From Candolleomyces eurysporus (taxonomy: Eukaryota; Basidiomycota; Agaricomycetes; Agaricales; Psathyrellaceae): a stretch of 20,119 nt of DNA. Each line of letters starts with the position of its first letter. Position 1 is the stretch's first letter. A program made the translations under genes and the position numbers. The DNA lies in contig JANBPK010000979.1 of assembly GCA_027579435.1 (NCBI GenBank), forward strand, positions 22,002-42,120. Direction: 5' to 3'. Positions 1-9,393 of the stretch are shown piece by piece. The notes under the pieces were generated by a model. It did not search any database. It saw only the letters and a program-made list of their open reading frames with translations, and was not told the origin of the DNA.

Positions 1-382
1 GNNTTCNAGGCCAACGCATGTAGAAANCTTGTACCNTTTCCAGAGGAAATCCNCTGGCGCCTATCATNTCTCTCCATCTNACCCAGCAATCTCAGCATTC
101 GTTTAGTGAAGAGCCAGAAAATAGTNATTAACCCAGATTTCTATAAATAAAAGGTACTACGGTAACGACGAGCGCACGGAACGTGCAGATGGTCTACTGG
201 TGACGTTGAATGATGTTGGTCTAAGCGGTCCGAGGGAATAAAAAGAGTGNCGATGCGATGAAAACAAGGAAAGCATANTGCGGAGGACCAAACGGGCGGA
301 AATANGGCGTAGAGGCTNANNTNGACAANNNAGAANCCGNANGCCGAAGAGGAAAGCCTCGATTTAGGGAATAGGAAAGNGT
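1..382. other. Intergenic sequence downstream of the channel gene
   Basis: N-rich flank at the window edge, beyond the bestrophin stop codon. It probably holds that gene's 3' untranslated region. Short open frames here show no recognisable protein pattern and contain many ambiguous codons. I see no RNA gene or repeat. Confidence 0.5.
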
Positions 383-2782
383 TTAGAAGTGGCTGAGAGA
401 CCCCATGATTGCACCGGGGCCACGAGCAACCCATTCATCGGGAGATACGCGTTCGTGANCGTCAGTGTCATGAGAGAACACCAAGTTGTTCTCGGGTGCG
501 AATGCCCATTTCGCGGGATCGGGAGGAGGAGTCGACGTGATAGCCTTCAGTTCATTTCCTGCAACGCAAATGGTCAAACAATATGGCCAAAGTTGGTACG
601 AAAGCCACATACGAATGATCTTGGAAGTGAAGTGATCCAGGTTCTGTTTCAAGAAACGGAGTGAGAAATCGTAGACAGTGAAGAGCCTATCAAACAGCCA
701 CGTACCAAGTCATTCTTGTCATATCCGAAAGGATCTGTCCAGCATGTCAGTACAGTCTGAGGCGAGGCTTTGAAGGGACACTTACTTTCGATTTCCTCTC
801 CTGCGACTAGGAACCCGAAGAAGATGAAGCTCTTCATGAGGTGNCCTGTGAGCGGAAACGGGAACTCGGGGTATCATGACGTGCAACTCACCACGATGAC
901 AGTGGCAGGGATTGTCACCCATTTCAACTGCCTCCAAATCTGAAGGGGCTAATACAGCTTGTTAGAAGAGACGGAATGGTGTCAGCCAGGACACATACCA
1001 AGGCCAGGCAATAGATGATAGTCACAACCCACAAGTGAATCGAATATCTGCAAAAGCACACTAAGGAACGCCTTGCATGAAATCAATTGAAAGACATACG
1101 AGAAAGGAACTGGGGTCGTGAGGATACGTTCGAGACCGGAGAGACTGTCTCCCAACTGAAGTAAAGCAGCGAAAAGAGCGTCTTGTAAAAAGAAAGAGCG
1201 AGTTCAGATAAGCAAAGAATGACAGACATGACAGGGAGACTCACTAGTGGTTGGAACATCAGTCAGCTTGCGTTGTTGCAGACTGGCTATATATGAGCTC
1301 TACGTGGTGGGTTCAGGACGTTAATTCCAACATTTAGGATGTTATGAGGGTAATGCGACGAACCAGGTAGAAAGTAAGTTCCAAAGGCAGGTTATGGGAA
1401 ACGGTCTTTTTCAAGAGCTTCATCCGAATCCGGGCCGCTTTCTTCCCCTTCACTTCATGGCCGCGATTGGAGATAAACCCAATGAGAAGCGAGAACGGGA
1501 ACAAGTCGAAGATGGTGTATTTCGGGGGCATCGAAGCGGGGAAAAGGGCCGCCTCCTCCTCTGCAGGAATTACGGACCTCTTCTTCTCCTTTAGGAAACT
1601 CTTTGTCGATCTAGGAGACGTCACCGTTGCTGCGAACGACGTCCTTCTAGTACGTGTGGTCTTGGTCGGGGAGGTGATGGGCATTGGGAGCGTCACATGT
1701 TGCTGTGAAGTGCTGATTCGTTGGTGAATTGAATGAGAGCTTTCAGAAGGACGAATTGGAGACGTTAAGACATTTTCCTCATCTGGTTCTCCTTCTTTAC
1801 TTGTTCCTTCGTGGCCGGAGGGGACAGGCGACGACGGCTCAATGTCAATGCCTTCAAACAAGTCTGTCTGCGATGGCAGCCCAGGAGGGAGAGCATAGGC
1901 TGGCAGGAACTTGACGAGGTAATAAAGATCCCTGATCGATTGCAAGGTCCCTTTAGCAGATGGACGGTAATCTTATGTGAGTTAAGAGACTTACTTGTAA
2001 TATATCCCATCCTCTCCTCTCAAATAGTGCTTGACAGCAACGGCGAATGCTTCCAAGAGATTGATTGCGGACTTCTTCTCGACCATAGCTCTCGCCTTCA
2101 ACTCTGCAGTCTCCGCAGGAGTTTCCCCGACCGGATCTAGCAACAGGGTACACAAACACCGTCAGAGTCCAGAGTCACCAGGACAACAACACGAGACTCA
2201 CCTGGGACATGGAACCAAACAAGACGGGCGAAAGTTCGGCTGGCGAAGATGATATGAGACCAAAGCCTTCTCCCTTCGTTATACCTCTCGAACGAAGACG
2301 TTGTCCTGTACGAAATTACGAAACCNAACACCGTACCCAACCTATAATGCACCCCCAATTCAGCAATCACGACAAACACTCCGACATAAACGAAGCAAGG
2401 GAGTCCTTACACAGTCAACAAAGGCGGTTCCATGTAAATCGTATGGCCCTGGTTGTTCAGAACCGTAATCAAAGTCGCCCAGGCCCCAAAGAATACGAGA
2501 ATATGCCAGCATCGGAAGAGCGCTGTTGCCAGCAAAGCGTTGATGAATGAGGCACCTGGTCGCTGTCGCGGAGCAAACCTTCAATGAAGAGGAGCGAGCG
2601 GTCAACCACAGTGTCCTCTAACGTTAACTTGGACACTTACGGGTCGGGCACTCGGAATCCCTTGTGCGAAAACGTATCAGCCCTCTAAATAAAGTAGCCT
2701 GGTGGTGAGTCGTCATCTGTAGGATTGGAAATTCAGAAATATGTACAGATATGGGAGACGTCGGTACGTCCTGGCCACTCAT
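383..2782 (-). CDS. Bestrophin/UPF0187-family anion channel, 14 exons
   Basis: Predicted membrane anion (chloride) channel of the fungal bestrophin family, 540 residues. Exons that I joined by GT-AG sites and phase: 2782-2747, 2684-2641, 2578-2411, 2341-2202, 2136-1995, 1931-1364, 1299-1245, 1181-1100, 1047-999, 948-892, 831-786, 734-706, 643-613, 558-383. Every junction keeps the frame. Family blocks appear in order: a first hydrophobic segment (ATALFRCWHILVFFGAWATL), VISYRTTSSFERYNEGRRLW, LLEAFAVAVKHYLRGEDG, YYLVKFLPAY, ASMPPKYTIFDLFPFSLLIG, HNLPLELTFYL, LSGLERILTTPVPFSYSIHL, ATVIVSFIFFGFLVAGEEIE, NPFGYDKNDLNLDHF and IIRNELKAIT. A Ser/Thr/Pro-rich loop of about 120 residues in exon 6 separates LPAY from the FPFSLL segment. 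The start at 2782 was chosen for its AAAATGAG context and clean splicing into exon 2; an alternative ATG at 2716 needs a different acceptor (2556). The least certain junctions are the GTTCGT donor at 1363 and the acceptor at 832, next to an N. The family call is strong; ion selectivity is not visible. Confidence 0.9.
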
Positions 2783-3702
2783 TTTGGAGAGAGCGCTTTG
2801 AGGTTATCGTTATCCTTTCAACGTGAAGCTGTCAGTCGACTAGTTCCGGACAGTGGACATGAAGTGATCAAGAGAAAGAAAGAGAGGTTATAGCCTTGGC
2901 ATCTATTACCCATCGAGCAGCACTGCTTTCCTGGTGGACGACTGTGGGCTACGCACTGACCCTTCACGGCCTCCTCAAAGCCATCATCTCTTTCCTGAAA
3001 CTGATATGATGGTTTCTGATGAAATTTCTGATGCCCAAAGCTCACCTGTAACATTCTGTGGAAAAACCGGAAATACGGATGTGCCCGCTATAGCATGCGC
3101 GATTGACTTGAGAAAACGAATCCACGCGCATCAAACTGGAAATAGCGACGTAGCACACACACACACTCAACGAACGTAGGGATCCGGGCGGATGGCCCAA
3201 CTCCTGAAAACNAAAGGCTCGCTATGAGAACCCAAAACCCATAACTATTTCAAACAAGAATAAAGATAGGTGCGGCGTACATATTATATGAACCCGTTTC
3301 AGTATAATGTACTTGATAAAACAACAAAGATAGTCGTTAACCGTTGTACAAGGCGGAGCCGTTGAATGTTGAATAATGAGATAGAATACAGATGGAAAGC
3401 AAGCAAAAGGTCAAGAAATGATGAGAGACGAGAACAAAAAAGAATTATGCTCTTGCTTGGCGCTTAAACGCCAGGTGAAGAGAACGTATAGCAGTAAATT
3501 GTTTGTGTAAGGAGCGTTGGGAATTTGGAACGAACCAAGAGAAAAAAATGTGATGGAATGAGGGTAGCCGTGGTGCGGGTTGAGACAGGCATGGATGGAA
3601 GATCGGCGGGATGAGATATGGGTAGTGCGCGATTCGCTGGATGGTTAAAGGCTGAAGTCGATTTGAGGGTTGAGGGTATGGGGCTGTGGCTTCACCTCGG
3701 CT
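2783..3702. other. Intergenic: channel promoter and precursor 3' region
   Basis: This stretch lies between the bestrophin start and the stop of the peptide-precursor gene, both read on the minus strand, so it should hold the promoter of the first and the 3' untranslated region of the second. It contains a CA dinucleotide run near 3161-3173, an AT-rich part at about 3240-3560, and a short inverted repeat near 3458-3473 (TGGCG, 6-nt loop, CGCCA). No supported coding exon was found; the open frames here match no family I recognise. Confidence 0.5.
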
Positions 3703-4074
3703 TCATGAAGTCTCAGCCTTGCGCCTCCAAGCNGGAGGTGGGGCCGCCTCCGCCTCGCGTCTCCAAGCAGGAGGGGGGGCCGCCTCAGCTTCCGGATCAC
3801 GTCTCAAGTCAGGGGCACCAGCCTCTGCTGTACGCTTCAAGTATGGAGGATTGGCTACTGCAACGGCCTCGCGCTATAACATCCAATATCAGTCATCGCA
3901 AATCTCTCCGGACAAAGGTCAAACAATACACACAACAGCGAGATCTGGCTATCACATCCGCGAGCTGGATCAGTGCACAGCTCCGAAGGATCAAAGAAGC
4001 CAACTCACCAATGGCGCTGCAGAAGCTGCAGAAAGCACTGAAAACACAACTAGAATGGCACTGGAGATTCTCAT
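3703..4074 (-). CDS. Secreted Kex2-processed repeat-peptide precursor (pheromone-like), 2 exons
   Basis: Exon 1 is 4074-4009, the intron 4008-3874 (GTGAGT donor, CTGAT branch-like site, TTATAG acceptor, phase 0), exon 2 is 3873-3703; product 78 residues. Residues 1-19 form a signal peptide (MRISSAILVVFSVLSAASA, AxA cleavage site). The rest is cut by four dibasic kexin sites: KR 35-36, RR 46-47, RR 60-61 and RR 72-73. Behind them stand X-Ala/X-Pro dipeptides (EA-VA-VA, TA-EA, DP-EA-EA, EA-EA) like the Ste13-trimmed spacers of yeast alpha-factor. A 12-residue unit EAEAAPPPAWRR occurs twice in tandem (50-61, 62-73). Predicted released cores are NPPYL, a GAPDL-type peptide and APPPAW twice. The N at 3733 is a third codon position of Pro and changes nothing. 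There is no CAAX end, so it is not a classical basidiomycete lipopeptide pheromone. It belongs by architecture to the kexin-processed (KEP) secreted peptides: pheromone, signalling peptide or RiPP precursor. Architecture is seen; function is inferred. Confidence 0.75.
3721..3792 (-). repeat. Two tandem 36-bp units encoding the repeated peptide
   Basis: Unit 1 covers 3792-3757 and unit 2 covers 3756-3721. Both encode EAEAAPPPAWRR; they differ only at a few, mostly third-codon, bases, which suggests that the peptide has been kept by selection after duplication. A related but diverged unit (ending in KR or RR) precedes them. Confidence 0.75.
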
Positions 4075-5165
4075 TTTGGCCGGACTTCTGAGGGAAGGGG
4101 AAGCCTGGGGTGGGTGGGTGCCTGAAGTGAATAGAGATCCCCTGCGTTGGACGCCGTCCCTTTATACCCCCTGTTTTCACGGGGAAACGGCCGAGAACAA
4201 GCGTGGTCCCTTGCTGTGTTTAGCACTGGTGCCTGACCATTGGCAACCGTGGAANATTTTTTCCTGTCACGACAAATCAGCCGGTACCGATAACAATTTG
4301 CTCCGACCTCTATTCTTCTTGCCTGTCGTTGCCTTTCCCCCATCCTTTTTGTTCGAACGCAAGCAAGTGTGTTGTCAGCCATACAAAAGTAGTGAAATGG
4401 AAGTGGATATGGGATGAGCTAAGTGCTTGGTAGGTGAGCTTGCCAAGGTCGCCATGAATGATCTTGCGATCTTGGCAGGCCGGACTTCCTGCTGATTGCA
4501 ATTTTATGACAAACGGCATATCCTTCAGGCCCACAAGGGAGCGTTCAGCCCGTCAGCGAGAACAATGACGCAAATGTACCAGGGAGTCATGGGCCCTCTA
4601 TGTGTGCCTTGTGGGTGCTTAAGACTTGCTCTAGCTAGCTCCGAGACTCGAATTGTTCTCGACGACCTACGCTCGCCGGTCACTTAGTGGTACAATCTTG
4701 TGCTCCACTACGGTGTTTCTAAATTTGCGGATTGGCGACCAGGCACCATTCTCCGTGCTAAGAATAAGGCCATTGATCACTTGACGGAATTAACATTCTT
4801 AACGTTAGCTTGTCCCAAGATGTCACTTCCTCACCACGACCTCTGTCAACCGTCGAACCGTCCCATGTTCCGTTGGGCTGCCCAGTGATCGCGGGAGAGG
4901 GTAACTGGGTAAATGGTCAGTGAAGGCGATGCATCCGCCATACAGCGGATATCCGTACCACCACCAAGTCCACTTACGTGCATCTTGGCACATACAACAC
5001 TGCGGAGTACGTACTCCTAGAAAACACCTCTCCCACCTCTCCCCGAACCATCGCTTGTGAAAACACGAGAGCCCTCTACATTTTTGGCTTACCTACCAAG
5101 GGCACACGAGGGCACACACAAGCGCAGCCGATGTCGCCACGCACATTCGTGCACCCAAGATAAAT
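4075..5165. other. Intergenic sequence upstream of the precursor gene
   Basis: Beyond the TATA box of the precursor gene there is no supported gene. The several 60-70 codon open frames on both strands overlap each other, carry no splice structure, and match no protein family I know. A short CCCC/GGGG inverted repeat lies around 4168-4185 in the promoter. Confidence 0.45.
4161..4166 (-). promoter_or_regulatory. TATA box of the peptide-precursor gene
   Basis: On the minus strand the sequence reads GGGTATAAAGGGAC, with TATAAA about 87 nt upstream of the ATG at 4074, a sensible distance for a short 5' leader. The TATA overlaps AAAGGGA, which resembles the core of the basidiomycete HMG-type pheromone response element (ACAAAGGGA); the full element is not present, so this second point is only suggestive. 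Confidence 0.5.
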
Positions 5166-5635
5166 CTATTGCCGTAGCCTCGTGGAGTCGTGGTGGACAT
5201 AGCTGTGCGGGAGACAACCGTCGGTGGGACAATTGGTTACTGGCGCCTGGAAACTCTTTGGAACGCGAGCACTGACCCAGAAATTTTCGGGGTTGCGTTG
5301 GTATGGGAAGGACGATACATTCCATGCCGACGTCGTCGCCCAGATCACGGCATCATAGACATCCAGGAGAAGAGGCCGATAGGACTGTCAAATTCGACGC
5401 ACTGACACATCGCCACCCTCGAATCGCTCCAGAAAGAGGAGAGTACGCAGGTCCCTTCCAGTGCTCTTACCTCCTCTGGGTGAGCGATGACTATCACGAG
5501 CCTCCCTTTCCCAAACGCTTTATGCAGCCAGCGGCGGAGACCGGCTGCCACAGCCATCGTCGAATATGGTCCAGCTGGAATAAACCTGATACTGTATCCT
5601 GACACGATAACAATCAGAAACCCGATCTTCATCAC
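5166..5635 (-). CDS. Doubtful small gene with hydrophobic N-terminus
   Basis: An ATG at 5635 (a second one follows directly) opens a frame with a hydrophobic start (MMKIGFLIVIVSGYSIRF) that could be a signal anchor, followed by a basic stretch and GKGRLVIVIAHPEE. A GTAAGA donor follows at once. Splicing to an acceptor near 5382 keeps the frame open to a stop at 5166, giving roughly 125 residues. The strand-plus-AHP pattern after a signal anchor resembles the start of PIG-L/GPI12-type de-N-acetylases (AHPDDE), but the second Asp of that motif and everything after it are missing. It could be a decayed fragment, an unrelated small protein, or not a gene. I do not recognise the second exon. Confidence 0.25.
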
Positions 5636-5943
5636 GACCCTAGTGCAATCCTACCCTCGGAAGATGAGTGTTTAATGTGCTTCAGCTTCTACTCGGTTGT
5701 CAAAATCTTGTCGAACCGGCCGTTGAGGTGAGAGGTGCGGTTTTCCACGCCTGTGCCACCATGCTCTCCTGCGAATTTCTTGCCGATGAACATGGGTTTC
5801 ATTACCCGGAAGTGGGTTCATACTCCTGCGAGGCAGGGCACGCAATGTGAGTTAGAAAGCGGTGGTTATACAACCAATTCCGCGGATTTGGAGCGAGGAG
5901 AAGAAACTCTAGGAGGAGAGGGTTCACTGCGTCGGACAGAACA
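5636..5943. other. Unassigned sequence
   Basis: No supported gene. Overlapping short open frames occur on both strands, none with a recognisable motif or convincing splice sites. Confidence 0.4.
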
Positions 5944-6370
5944 ATGTCTAGCGCGAGGACTTCCGACGTCGTCCTTGACGAAATGCCGGCGGTAAGGATT
6001 GCCCTCAACATCATTTGGGCCCTGTACGATGTTAGAAAGAGCACTGATAACGAAAGCCACGCCAATCCGTACCCCGGTTCCCTGACGGCGAAAGGCTCGT
6101 TTTTCACAGCTGTCATGATTACCTTTTCCGAGTCGCGAGAAAAGCAATTCAAGACCGCGCTGCAGTGGGCTAACACTCTGACATCCGACTGGCTCATCTC
6201 GAGTACTGAGCCAGGCTGTCTATTGATCGGGAAAAGATGGAACACTATGTCAGAGAAGCAGGTGAGTAAAAGGAAAAGCCGTTGGAAGCTGATGAGTCAA
6301 AATACCTGCCAAAGAGCGGGAAAGGATATCGGCGAAACTCCAGCACCCAGATTCTGAGCCCAATAATATG
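5944..6370 (+). CDS. Possible unrecognised two-exon gene
   Basis: A frame from ATG 5944 runs to a CAG|GTGAGT donor at 6262/6263; a 53-nt intron with a GCTGATG branch-like site and a CAAAG acceptor would join it in phase 0 to a short last exon ending at 6370. The product would be about 123 residues, containing WALYDVRKST and ALQWANTLTSDW. I recognise no family. The frame is also open further upstream without an ATG. On the opposite strand a hydrophobic 147-codon frame (5802-6245) overlaps with a good CATAG acceptor, so the true strand cannot be settled by eye. Either may be spurious. Confidence 0.2.
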
Positions 6371-7766
6371 AAGGGGTTGCATTAACCACACGAAATCGGC
6401 GTGGTTGCTTCGCTAAAGCTTGAGCAACTCGGAGCGACAACGGTCGGCCGTTTCATGTATTTGGGCTGCTTCCGACCCAACAAGTGCGTCTTCTCCTTCT
6501 CAAGCTGCTCCTACCGAGTTCCCACAAGAAGGAGGAACACGGATTCCATAGATGAAGAGGAAACTGTTGGAAGAATGAAACGAGTTTATGGAAGGGCTCG
6601 ACCATCGAGGGCAAGTCGTTCCCACATCATGCATCATTGATGAGGCGCGGCGCTTCTGAAGTTGAACTTGAATTGGCAGTCGCCCTCGAGTTCTACATTT
6701 GCCATGACACAAGTTTCATGTTTCCTTTCCGCATCCGCAGACGGATTCATCCTCGGGTACATAATTTCCATGGGCGAGTGATCCACCTCGTGTGTTATGC
6801 CTCCCGCCTTGACTCACCTAACTGAAGTTTGATTTTGTCATTAGGCCTTCCCCGACGGGACTGGCTACGGCCTCTTGCCGGCGGTGGTTTCAGAAGCGAC
6901 CACTGATTTAAGTCAATCCTTGGCTCTTCTGCTACACTATCTGGATCTCAAAAGGATCTTCTTCTGCTTCCCAAGTCGGATAANCCTATTTTCTTGCAGC
7001 CGGTTCCCGCAACTACCGCGTCATTCTGACGGAGGTTTCCAACCGCTTTTGGCTTTTGGCAACTATTTGACTCTCTGACTGGACGCTGCCTGATCACCCA
7101 ACAGTTCTTCTGGATCTGATATCTGCATCTTGACGGAGCGATAATGTCTTGAAATCTGCTCATCACGTCAAAACAGTCTCACCAAGGATCTCAATAATCC
7201 AGCTCTCTGGCTTGCTACGCCAACACACACCGAAGCCTACTCCATTTAACAACTCCACCCCGAGTTCCGGTGTCATATGGGCAAAAATGATACCCAATTA
7301 CACCCAAATCTACCGCTTCCAATTTACATCAGGCCCCCTGGCTTTGAAACGTACTAACAGGTTCTTTACATCGCGTCTCTTCAACTAAAAGACACATTCT
7401 TGAGGGGCGACTGCAGGGTTTTCCATCTGAAAGACCTTCGCTTGTGCAGATATGAATGCTCATTGATTAGCTGTGGCAGTTACCCCACACCATTTTCAGC
7501 GTTGACATCCTCTTTTGTACCGCTGAACTCTTTTTGCTGAATTAGTAGATGGCACGGCAAAATTGATCGTTCTCATCTCTGTCCAGTCCCTTTTATACCC
7601 TTGTCCATTTCCCGACAGTTCATCTCCCAGCCCCCCTNACGCCAAAGCATCACCCCGTCCCTGTGTGCTTTTATTCCTGCCCTTTCCCCGGACTCTTCNC
7701 AAATTTCCTCGGGCTTTCCAGTGTATTACTATCGGCAGCGACTGCGCCCACGCCTGACACAAGACA
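6371..7766. other. Intergenic sequence and PPOX gene promoter
   Basis: No gene can be supported. Acceptor-like pyrimidine tracts occur on the plus strand (near 6843 and 7000), but the frames after them lead nowhere recognisable. The last 200 bases are pyrimidine-rich with a TTTATA element at about 7592-7597, roughly 170 nt before the ATG at 7767, and probably form the promoter and leader of the PPOX gene. Confidence 0.45.
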
Positions 7767-9393
7767 ATGGGAGAGACNTATGCTGAGATCCCGGATTCTC
7801 TGATCGAGTGGATCAAGAAGCAGCACATATTCTGGGTTGCGTCTGCCCCCCTCTCTGCCGAGGGTCATGTCAACATTTCACCCAAGGGTGTGGCTGGCAC
7901 ATTCCACATCGAAAGCCCGACCAAGGTTTGGTATGAAGACTTGAGTGGATCAGGTANAGCTGCTCTTCCCGTTATCAGTTGATTTTTCTGACCCTTTCTT
8001 CAGGCGCAGAGACGATTGCACACATTCGAGAGAATGGCAGGGTAACNATNCTCTTCAACGCCTTCGATGGCCCACCNAGAATTTTAAGGCTNTACTGCAA
8101 NGGTGAGATCGATTCCCTCNAGCATGTAACCCGATATCTGAGCGCTCCTNACCNATAGGGTCGTTCTATGAGCTGGGATCCCCAGAGTACGACGTACTCC
8201 TTCCACCTGGTACACGCCAGCCTGGTTCCAGAGCNGTTATCATGTTGGATGTCTATAAAGTTGCCACCGTGAGTCTTATCGTCAAATAGAACTAGCTTAC
8301 CCTAACTNTCTGTCNATGTCAGACGTGCGGCTACTCTGTGCCCTACTATTCTTTTGTCGGACACCGCACGCCGCTCCTAGACTGGGCAGCGAGGAAAGAA
8401 GCTATTGATCTCGCCACCTCCAAGGCCAATCCGCGGTCCTCTTCATCAGCCNCCACNCCGTTGACTTCTTCTCCCGCGACGAGAGCCACGGTGGTAAATC
8501 CGAAAGAATCGCCATCTCAAGCCCCCTCTCANCCCGCCGCCACTCCTCATCCCAACGGACTGCTTGCCTGGTGGAAGGATCGTAATACATTTAGCCTCGA
8601 CGGCCTCCTGGCTCTCGATCTTGCGTTCAGGCAGCCCTCGTCCTCCCTCGGCAACCACAAGCCTGTCCGGAAGGCTCGCCAATCCGCACTCAATCAATAC
8701 CCACCTTCCAAACAGCCGATAGACGACGGAACTCCTACCGCCTCGGATATGCACGTCACNGTCGCTCGACGTCTCTGGCATTGTATTGCATGGCTGATTC
8801 AATGCGTCAGATGGCTCTTATTACCCTTCTTCAACTTCCNCCGCTTGCTTTCGGCTACCATTACCTCTCTCAATGACTTCTTCGCCAGCGGTCACCTGGC
8901 AAAGAATACGTTGAGCAAGCCCAACTCCGAACAGGCCTCGAAGCGCGCGGCAGCTACGGCTAATCACCTCGCCTCAATTGCCACGAGAATCGTNNGTGTC
9001 CACGGTGAAGAATTTCAAGAAGACATTGTGCCATTAATAAACGAAGCAACAGACGCCCAGAGGCCGCCGGTCCCCTGGGGCATTGGGCATTCGAAAGAGC
9101 ATTCGNATTCGAACGCCCCNNCTACCATAACGTCCACCANTNCCACTGCNACATCATCGCTGTCATCGCTNTTNAGAGCTATATCTTCCTACTCGCCATG
9201 GACGACATCGACTCCTCATGCACATGGGCTTCCAACATTGCTCCTCGGATATGGAGCCTCATTCCTTCTCGGANTGATATTCGCAATGATGTTCTATGCG
9301 GAAGTACATTCAGCTGGCACCCATGCGGCCGCGCTGCTATTCCCCAGTGCAGGCACCTCGATCTCTCNCCGAAGGCTCNTNACGATCGCTTGA
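7767..9393 (+). CDS. PPOX-family (pyridoxamine 5'-phosphate oxidase-like) FMN-binding protein with membrane C-terminus, 4 exons
   Basis: Exons 7767-7953, 8004-8102, 8159-8268 and 8323-9393; introns of 50, 56 and 54 nt in phases 1, 1 and 0; 488 residues. The N-terminal part (about 1-160) has the fungal PPOX split-barrel pattern: HIFWVASAPLSAEGHVNISP, then KVWYEDLSGSGAETIAHIRE, GRVTILFNAFDGPPRILRLY, GSFYELGSPEY, SRAVIMLDVYKVATTCGYSV and PYYSFVGHRTPLLDWAARK. Proteins of this class bind FMN; the substrate of the fungal branch is not established, and this is not the vitamin B6 enzyme itself. Residues from about 160 on are a Ser/Pro-rich linker, then a hydrophobic-aromatic stretch (CIAWLIQCVRWLLLPFFNF) and, near the end, a clear transmembrane segment (LPTLLLGYGASFLLG and onward). 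Roughly a dozen N calls leave single residues unknown without breaking the frame. It converges on the zinc-finger gene. Confidence 0.85.

Noticed and set aside
3161..3173. CA dinucleotide run
   Set aside because: Short ordinary microsatellite without further structure.
3618..4417. Two long plus-strand open frames (157 and 243 codons)
   Set aside because: They are antisense to the peptide-precursor gene. Their repeats are the reverse complement of the minus-strand EAEAAPPPAWRR units, whereas only the minus strand gives a signal peptide, a TATA box and in-phase splicing.
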